This document shows, in pieces, positions 15,795 through 20,602 of a stretch of DNA of 20,602 bases. The notes beneath the pieces were generated by a model. It saw only the letters and a program-made list of their open reading frames with translations, was not told the DNA's origin and made no database searches. Each line of letters opens with the position of its first letter. Position 1 is the stretch's first letter. The stretch is from Proteobacteria bacterium UBA1844. GTDB lineage: Bacteria; Pseudomonadota; Gammaproteobacteria; Steroidobacterales; Woeseiaceae. Position numbers and translations under genes: made by a program. The stretch lies in NCBI GenBank assembly GCA_002338615.1, contig DDIS01000165.1, positions 20,066-40,667 on the forward strand. Direction: 5' to 3'.

Positions 15795-16160
15795 ATGAAA
15801 TTCACGCGAGAATTACCCAACGCAGTCACGATTCGAAAAATTGCCATTGGCGAGATTCAAATCGGCGCGGACACATATCGCAAAGCCGTCGCCCTGACCG
15901 CCGACGAAGTACTCGGTGACTGGCACGCCAAGCCCATTGCCGACCTCACTATTGACGATCTTGACCAGGTTCTGGCCACCGGCCCCGAACTGATTGTACT
16001 GGGTACCGGCAACAACAACATCTTTCCGCCGCGAGAAATCATGTTCGCGCTGGCGAAAAAAGGAATTGGTTTCGAAGTAATGGACACGGGGGCTGCCGCA
16101 AGAACCTTCAACGTACTCGCCAACGAAGGGCGCAAGTTCGCCGCAATACTGTACGTTTAG
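15795..16160 (+). CDS. Mth938-domain protein (DUF498/COG3737)
   Basis: Protein of 121 residues with the Mth938 fold pattern: an N-terminal strand, VLGDWHAKPIADLTIDDLDQVL, the conserved LIVLGTGNNNIFPP loop (about 66-79) and MDTGAAARTFNVLANEGRKFAAIL. The human relative NDUFAF3 assists complex I assembly; bacterial members have no established role. It reads divergently from the COG4255 gene across a 74-base gap in which I see no convincing promoter, and converges on rpoS with 41 bases between the two stop codons. Confidence 0.88.
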   Translation: MKFTRELPNAVTIRKIAIGEIQIGADTYRKAVALTADEVLGDWHAKPIADLTIDDLDQVLATGPELIVLGTGNNNIFPPREIMFALAKKGIGFEVMDTGAAARTFNVLANEGRKFAAILYV

Positions 16161-16201
16161 GTTCCAGGCATGATCTTGCGCGGCGCTGTATCAACGGTTG
16201 T

Positions 16202-17098
16202 TCAGTCCAGCATTACGCGGCTCGAAATGCCCTCCGCTTCCATCATGCGACGCAGATTATTCAGCGCATCCAGCTGAATTTGCCGGACTCGCTCCCGGGT
16301 CAGGCCAATCTCATCGCCAATCTGCTCCAGCGTTTTGCGCCGGTAGCCGTGCAGGCCGAAGCGCCTCTCGAGCACAGCACGTTGCTTTTCATTCAGTTCA
16401 CCGACCCAGTGCTCGACGATGGCATTGACGATTTGCCGCTCCGCGCAACGCGGCGGTTCGGTGTCAGGCCTCGCTTCAAGCCGGTCGATCGGGTTGTCTG
16501 CATCCTTGCCGCCACCGGAGCCTATAGTCACCCGATGGTGCAAAGCCAGCCGTCGTTCAATTTCATCAGTACTCAGTTGCATGCGAGCCGCCAGTTCCAC
16601 AATGGTCGCCGGACGGTTCAATTCCTGGCGCAATTGCCGCGCAGCGCGCAAGCAACTGTTGATGTCCTTGATGACATGGATTGGCATTCGCACCAGTGCC
16701 GACTGATTCATGATCGCGCGTTCAATGGTTTGTCGTATCCACCAGGTGGCGTAGGTAGAGAAGCGGAATCCGCGCTCCGGATCGAATTTTTCCACTGCAT
16801 GAATCAGGCCGAGATTGCCTTCCTCGATCAAGTCCAGCAGCGGTAATCCTCGCTTGATATAACGGCGCGCAATATTCACGACGAGACGCAGATTCGACTC
16901 AATCATGCGTTGGCGCGCGTTTTCATCGCCTCGATGTGCGCGACGTGCCAGCGACTTTTCTTCGTCGGCGCTCAGGAGAGGGGCAACCCCGATCTCGCGC
17001 AGATAGGTTCGGGTCGGGTCGCGCGCAACAGCCGCAGGTCGCCGTACCGAATGTCGTACCTCGGTTCCGGCTCCGCTCTGACTGTGTACAGATCTCAC
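16202..17098 (-). CDS. rpoS: RNA polymerase sigma factor RpoS (stationary phase, general stress)
   Basis: Protein of 298 residues. Sigma region 1.2 begins at DPTRTYLREIGVAPLLSADEE. Regions 2.1-2.4 contain MIESNLRLVVNIARRYIKRG, LLDLIEEGNLGLIHAVEKFDPERGFRFSTY and WWIRQTIERAIMNQ. Region 4 ends with RRKTLEQIGDEIGLTRERVRQIQLDALNNLR. Position after surE-pcm-yqaA-nlpD identifies it as RpoS rather than RpoD or RpoH. Start is GTG at 17098, supported by GGGGAG four bases ahead of it; no in-frame ATG gives a longer version. The N-terminus before region 1.2 is about 27 residues, against more than 50 in E. coli (330 residues in total). Confidence 0.95.
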   Translation of the reverse strand: MRSVHSQSGAGTEVRHSVRRPAAVARDPTRTYLREIGVAPLLSADEEKSLARRAHRGDENARQRMIESNLRLVVNIARRYIKRGLPLLDLIEEGNLGLIHAVEKFDPERGFRFSTYATWWIRQTIERAIMNQSALVRMPIHVIKDINSCLRAARQLRQELNRPATIVELAARMQLSTDEIERRLALHHRVTIGSGGGKDADNPIDRLEARPDTEPPRCAERQIVNAIVEHWVGELNEKQRAVLERRFGLHGYRRKTLEQIGDEIGLTRERVRQIQLDALNNLRRMMEAEGISSRVMLD

Positions 17099-17163
17099 GG
17101 TACTCCCCGAAACAATCTCCTGAATCGAGCTCGATCGGTAACGGCCGGCGAGCCATTCACGCT

Positions 17164-17829
17164 CTACCTGGCCGGCAAATATTGTCGCGGATCAACCGGT
17201 TCGCCATTCCTTCTGATTTCGAAATGAAGTCGCGGCTTGTGTTCCGGACCTTCACCCATCGTCGCGATCTGCTCGCCTCTCTTTATAAATTGCCCTTCCT
17301 TAACCAGCAAACTGGCGTTATAGCCGTAAGCGCTCAGGTAGGTGTCATTGTGCTTAAGGATAATAAGCTGCCCGTATCCAATCAGTCCACTCCCCGCGTA
17401 GACCACACTCCCGGACGCTGCAGCGCGCACGGCCTGGCCAGCGCGCCCGTCGATCAAAACGCCTGTGCCGGTGCCCGGTTTGCCGCCAAACCCCACGTCA
17501 ATGCGCCCCATCGTCGGCCATTCGAAGCCTGGCGAGGGCTGGTCGGGAATATCCGGCAAAGACCGTTTAATGGTTTGCGGCGTGCTCGTCGCACTCTGAC
17601 CTGCTGGTGGCGTCAATCGAATGACCTGCCCGGGATAGATCAACGAGCCGTCACCGAGGCGATTCCAGCGCGCGAGCTCATCGGCGGAGCGGCCGTATCG
17701 ATAAGCGATGGAAAACAGCGTTTCACCACGCCTGACGGTGTGCACATCGGGTGACGTCCCGCCACGCATTGCTGGCCCGCATGCTGAAAGCAGCAACAGG
17801 ATGACGAGTAGCAGGCGTCGCGCGTCCAT
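17164..17829 (-). CDS. nlpD: NlpD-type LysM/M23 lipoprotein
   Basis: Protein of 221 residues. It has a lipoprotein signal with lipobox LLSAC (Cys17), one LysM peptidoglycan-binding domain (about 29-72, VHTVRRGETLFSIAYRYG), a Pro/Ser/Thr linker, and a C-terminal LytM/M23 domain (about 102-218). Zinc ligands of active M23 peptidases are missing: the first histidine position lies in GTGVLID, and YGYN replaces the YAHN seen in E. coli; only HFEIR is kept. As in E. coli NlpD, it should therefore activate an amidase (AmiC-type) for septal wall splitting rather than cut peptidoglycan. It starts one base after yqaA and lies 65 bases ahead of rpoS. In E. coli the main rpoS promoter is inside nlpD, so the same may hold here. 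Confidence 0.93.
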   Translation of the reverse strand: MDARRLLLVILLLLSACGPAMRGGTSPDVHTVRRGETLFSIAYRYGRSADELARWNRLGDGSLIYPGQVIRLTPPAGQSATSTPQTIKRSLPDIPDQPSPGFEWPTMGRIDVGFGGKPGTGTGVLIDGRAGQAVRAAASGSVVYAGSGLIGYGQLIILKHNDTYLSAYGYNASLLVKEGQFIKRGEQIATMGEGPEHKPRLHFEIRRNGEPVDPRQYLPAR

Positions 17830-17830
17830 T

Positions 17831-18412
17831 CTAACGCAGCATCAGGTATCCGATCACCAGAGCGGTTAGCAGCACGACCACCCATCCGATGCGTTCGATA
17901 TACCGGACCAACGTAGTTTCAAATCGCGGTCCGGCATAGCGCACAATGCCGGCGACCAGGAAAAAACGCGCGCCACGGCCAATCAGCGAAGCAAGGAAAA
18001 AGCCCGGCAACGTCAGAGACGCGACACCCGCGGCGATGGTGAAGACCTTGTATGGAATCGGAGAAAATCCTGCGACGAACACAGCCCAGACGCCGTACCT
18101 GTCAAACCACTCGCGAGCCGTTGTATATGCGGACCAGTAGTGTGAGTCGCGTAGCCAGGGTTCGATCGCCTCGAAAGTCAGATAACCGATTGCGTAGCCG
18201 GCCAAACCGCCGAGGACTGAAAAAACTGTCGCGTACAATGCGTAGCGCCACCAACGTTGCGGGGTCGCCATGCACATCGGCGCAAGCATGACATCCACCG
18301 GAACAGGAAAGAATGACGACTCGGCAAAACTGAGGGCACACAGGTACCCGACCGCATGCCGATGCCGCGACCAGCGCATGACACGCTCGTACAGTGAGGC
18401 GAAGATGCGCAT
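17831..18412 (-). CDS. YqaA-like DedA/VTT-superfamily membrane protein
   Basis: Protein of 193 residues with several hydrophobic segments and the superfamily motifs: AESSFFPVPVDVMLAPMCMA near the N-terminus (the E-x-x-x-P-x-P pattern) and FVAGFSPIPYKVFTIAAGVASL with FLASLIGRGARFFLVA in the second half. DedA/VTT proteins are linked to lipid flipping and membrane homeostasis; the precise role of YqaA is unknown. Its ATG overlaps the pcm stop by one base (TAATG) and it ends one base before nlpD, so it is firmly inside the operon. Confidence 0.87.
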   Translation of the reverse strand: MRIFASLYERVMRWSRHRHAVGYLCALSFAESSFFPVPVDVMLAPMCMATPQRWWRYALYATVFSVLGGLAGYAIGYLTFEAIEPWLRDSHYWSAYTTAREWFDRYGVWAVFVAGFSPIPYKVFTIAAGVASLTLPGFFLASLIGRGARFFLVAGIVRYAGPRFETTLVRYIERIGWVVVLLTALVIGYLMLR

Positions 18413-19080
18413 TACTTCCCCGCAACCAGCGGCACGAAACTGACGGCGCCCAGGGTGAACTGTTCAAAGCGATCCTCGCGTCGCGTCACGACGGTAAGGT
18501 CCTGACGACCGGGAGGACCAACCGGCATCACAAGTCGTCCACCCAGCGCCAGTTGCTCCAGCAGTTTTGGGGGGAGGACCGGCGCGGCCGCCGTGACGAT
18601 AATGCCGTCGTAGGGGCCGTATTTTGGCCAGCCTTCCCAACCGTCGCCGGGGCGGAATTGAACATTGTAGATATCGAGATCACGCAGGCGCTGGCGGGTC
18701 TTTTGCAACAATTCACGAATCCGCTCCACCGAATAAATGCGCTTCACCAGGCGCGCCAGTATGGCGGTCTGGTAGCCGCACCCGGTGCCTATCTCAAGTA
18801 CTGATTCACCCGAAAAACCGACCAGCAATGCCTCGGTCATCCGCGCAACAATATACGGCTGGCTGATTGTCTGGCCATGGCCTATCGGCAACGCGGTATC
18901 TTCGTACGCACGACTTGCCAGCGCCTCATCGACGAACAGGTGACGCGGAACCTGCCGTACCTGTTCCAGCACGTCGCGCGAGCGTATACCCTGCGCCTTC
19001 AGGCGTTGCACCAGCCGATCGCGGGTGCGGGCCGAGGTCATGCCAATGCCCGATCGTTCGTGCATCAACGCGTCAGCCAT
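18412..19080 (-). CDS. pcm: Protein-L-isoaspartate O-methyltransferase
   Basis: Protein of 222 residues. SAM-binding motif I is [13 protein letters not shown] (about 94-106). The family substrate-side motif [21 protein letters not shown] (about 63-83) and [22 protein letters not shown] are clear. It repairs isoaspartyl residues in aged proteins using SAM. The start is uncertain: the ATG at 19080 overlaps surE by 16 bases, the ATG at 19065 gives an ATGA overlap with the surE stop, and the ATG at 19041 aligns with the E. coli start. The GIGMTS segment just before [10 protein letters not shown] looks conserved in Xanthomonas-type homologues, favouring one of the two upstream starts. Confidence 0.95.
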   Translation of the reverse strand: MADALMHERSGIGMTSARTRDRLVQRLKAQGIRSRDVLEQVRQVPRHLFVDEALASRAYEDTALPIGHGQTISQPYIVARMTEALLVGFSGESVLEIGTGCGYQTAILARLVKRIYSVERIRELLQKTRQRLRDLDIYNVQFRPGDGWEGWPKYGPYDGIIVTAAAPVLPPKLLEQLALGGRLVMPVGPPGRQDLTVVTRREDRFEQFTLGAVSFVPLVAGK

Positions 19081-19808
19081 TCATGAAGCCTTGGCAGGGA
19101 ATCGTGTCGCGTCAGGTCCACTTTCAACGGTGTGACCGATGCGAGGCCCTGGCTGATCGCGTAAAAATCCGTACCGTCTCCCGCGTCCTGGCCCTCGCCC
19201 GCCGGACCGACCCAGTAAATGGTGCGTCCGTAAGGGTCCTTGGAACGCACGATGGGCTCGGATTTGTGCCGAAAGCCCAGCCGTGCCGCGCGTACTCCCT
19301 TTAATTCTTCGTATGGCACATCCGGCACGTTGACATTCAATATAACGTCTGATGACAAGGCCGATGTGTCCAGTTTTTGCACGAGATCCGTAGCCACCCG
19401 TGCAGCCGTTTCGAAGTGTGTCAGCGTGTGCCCGACCAGCGACACGGCAATTGTCGGCAAACCCAGAAAGCGGCCCTCCATCGCCGCCGCAACCGTACCC
19501 GAATAGATCACATCATCACCCAGGTTCGCGCCATGGTTGATGCCTGCGACAACCAGGTCCGGTTCATAGTCGAGGAAACCCGTCAGCGCAAGATGCACAC
19601 AATCAGACGGTGTGCCATTGACCGAATACCGATTCTCGGCAATTTTTGAAACACGCAAAGGCGAGGACAATGTCAGCGAATGGCTCGCGGCTGATCGATT
19701 GCGATCCGGCGCGACCACGACCACATCGGCGATCTTCTCGAGCGCTTCAGCCAGGACGTTGATGCCGGTTGCAAGATAGCCGTCGTCGTTACTTACAAGT
19801 ATTTTCAT
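19065..19808 (-). CDS. surE: 5'/3'-nucleotidase SurE
   Basis: Protein of 247 residues from the ATG at 19808, which begins exactly at the conserved [11 protein letters not shown]; Asp8 and Asp9 bind the metal. The frame is open for another 83 codons upstream, but that extension has no family match. Further motifs are [28 protein letters not shown] and [27 protein letters not shown]. SurE is a metal-dependent phosphatase on nucleoside monophosphates and exopolyphosphate, tied to stationary-phase survival. It heads the surE-pcm-yqaA-nlpD-rpoS run. Confidence 0.96.
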   Translation of the reverse strand: MKILVSNDDGYLATGINVLAEALEKIADVVVVAPDRNRSAASHSLTLSSPLRVSKIAENRYSVNGTPSDCVHLALTGFLDYEPDLVVAGINHGANLGDDVIYSGTVAAAMEGRFLGLPTIAVSLVGHTLTHFETAARVATDLVQKLDTSALSSDVILNVNVPDVPYEELKGVRAARLGFRHKSEPIVRSKDPYGRTIYWVGPAGEGQDAGDGTDFYAISQGLASVTPLKVDLTRHDSLPRLHEWLTR

Positions 19809-19838
19809 TAGAGACAGGTTCTGACGGGCACAGTATCG

Positions 19839-19867
19839 TTGGCGGCTGAGGACGCGCTCACTATACT
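19839..19867 (+). promoter_or_regulatory. Sigma-70-type promoter for the Smr-domain gene
   Basis: TTGGCG (19839-19844), a 17-base spacer, then TATACT (19862-19867), which matches the consensus at four and five of six positions. The predicted transcript start near 19874 leaves a leader of about 50 bases to the GTG start. The box lies in the surE/smr divergent gap. Confidence 0.6.
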
Positions 19868-19925
19868 GAACCCGCGCAGCTTTCCATAGCACATGAGCCA
19901 CATCCACGCCCTTGAGGACCGAGCA

Positions 19926-20450
19926 GTGAGCAACGACGATTCCGACCTGTTTCTCAAAGCCGTGCGCGATGCAAGGCCAATCAAGGCCAAGCAGCGAGTA
20001 TCGCTGGTACGCGTCAAGCCGCCGCCGCGCGCCAGATTCACGCGTGCGGACGAACAAGCGGCATTGAGCGAGAGCCTCGAGGCAGATATAGACGAATTCG
20101 AGTCAAATAGTGGCGAAGCATTGCACTTCAAGCGTGCGTCCGTCGGTCGGCGCACGATGCAAAAGCTCGCCCGCGGCAAGTTCTCGGTACAGGCTGAGAT
20201 TGACCTGCACGGCATGACGGCGGCCCAGGCCAGGGTCCGGCTCGCGGACTTTATCGACGACATGGCAAGAAGTGGCAAATCCTGCGTGCGGGTGGTACAT
20301 GGCAAGGGCCGGGGCTCGGGGCAGCGTGGTGCCGTGCTGAAAAGTGGCGTCAATCGCTGGCTCAGGCGCCTCTCACCAGTGCTTGCTTTTACTTCGACAC
20401 GGCAGGTCGATGGCGGTACCGGGGCGGTTTACGTATTGCTCAAAACCTGA
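19926..20450 (+). CDS. Smr-domain protein (SmrA/SmrB-like endonuclease family)
   Basis: Protein of 174 residues from GTG at 19926, preferred over the ATG at 19893 because GAGGA lies seven bases ahead of it and the product opens with the family-like [18 protein letters not shown]. The Smr domain occupies about 88-172 with [12 protein letters not shown] (DLHG, 93-96) and [10 protein letters not shown] (HGKG, 125-128). Stand-alone Smr proteins are DNA or RNA endonucleases; E. coli SmrB cleaves mRNA between collided ribosomes, and this protein has a similar length and layout. It sits on the opposite strand between truD and surE, and overlaps the truD 3' end by 11 bases. Confidence 0.9.
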   Translation: MSNDDSDLFLKAVRDARPIKAKQRVSLVRVKPPPRARFTRADEQAALSESLEADIDEFESNSGEALHFKRASVGRRTMQKLARGKFSVQAEIDLHGMTAAQARVRLADFIDDMARSGKSCVRVVHGKGRGSGQRGAVLKSGVNRWLRRLSPVLAFTSTRQVDGGTGAVYVLLKT

Positions 20451-20602
20451 CCAGCTCGGCGAGCACGCTGGTTGCAAAACCGCCGCGCGGCAGGCGAAAT
20501 TCCAGGTAGGCAACATTCTCGGCAAATGCCAGCGACGCGGCCGTCGGCACGAGCCGCATCGCGCGACTGCCGGCCGCAATACGCGCGTCAATCAATCCCG
20601 CG
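20440..20602 (-). CDS. truD: tRNA pseudouridine(13) synthase TruD (3' end only)
   Basis: Only the last 53 codons are in the window. Translation gives IDARIAAGSRAMRLVPTAAS, then [21 protein letters not shown], matching the TruD C-terminus (E. coli has ELSFALPAGCFATSVVREL). TruD makes pseudouridine 13 in tRNA-Glu. In E. coli truD directly precedes surE-pcm-nlpD-rpoS; here the same order is kept but an inverted Smr gene is placed between truD and surE. The two 3' ends overlap by 11 bases. Confidence 0.9.
   Translation of the reverse strand, partial: AGLIDARIAAGSRAMRLVPTAASLAFAENVAYLEFRLPRGGFATSVLAELVRF

Noticed and set aside
17164..17829. NlpD as an active M23 metallopeptidase
   Set aside because: The zinc-binding histidine and aspartate pattern is incomplete, so it more likely activates an amidase.
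19809..20057. N-terminal extension of surE by 83 codons
   Set aside because: SurE proteins begin at the [10 protein letters not shown] segment, and the extension overlaps the divergent smr gene and its promoter without any family match.

Overview
The window reads as core chromosome of a GC-rich gammaproteobacterium. Supporting points are the rpoE-mucA-mucB-rseC envelope-stress operon, the sdhCDAB-sdhE-ygfX block, recJ-prfB-lysS in the Escherichia coli order with the gammaproteobacterial prfB frameshift, and surE-pcm-yqaA-nlpD-rpoS. From memory, yqaA between pcm and nlpD, the COG4255 gene before recJ, and sdhAF4 before sdhC recall Xanthomonadales, Nevskiales, Steroidobacter or Woeseia-like lineages. 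No 16S gene is present, so the lineage is not fixed.

Layout. 1-2741 (minus): sigma-E, its anti-sigma factor MucA/RseA, the periplasmic regulator MucB/RseB, and RseC cut by the left edge, with a sigma-E-type promoter in front of rpoE. 2943-7296 (minus): sdhAF4, then sdhC-sdhD-sdhA-sdhB-sdhE-ygfX, i.e. complex II with its flavinylation and assembly factors. 7373-8080 (plus): ygfZ. 8075-10195 (minus): the most accessory part, with an MddA-type methanethiol S-methyltransferase and an alpha/beta-hydrolase fused to a LuxR helix-turn-helix. 10256-15720 (minus): COG4255 protein, recJ, prfB with programmed +1 frameshift, lysS. 15795-16160 (plus): a Mth938-domain protein. 16202-19808 (minus): surE-pcm-yqaA-nlpD-rpoS. 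19926-20450 (plus): an Smr-domain gene. 20440-20602 (minus): the 3' end of truD.

The genes form tight minus-strand operons, many with 4-base ATGA overlaps (mucA/mucB, sdhC/sdhD, sdhD/sdhA, COG4255/recJ), interrupted by single plus-strand genes (ygfZ, Mth938, smr). Two convergent pairs overlap tail to tail: ygfZ/mddA share a palindromic CTATAG, and smr/truD overlap by 11 bases. No gene-free stretch exceeds 300 bases; the longest are 8891-9127, 2742-2942, 12891-13021 and 19809-19925. I see no tRNA, rRNA, CRISPR, insertion sequence, phage gene or strong intrinsic terminator.

Nothing here is clearly a novel multi-gene system. The best lead is the mddA / hydrolase-LuxR pair, with a DosR-box-like palindrome between them. 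Smaller points are the TTG start and AT-rich repeats at the sdhA/sdhB junction, and an operator-like palindrome in the sdhC leader.
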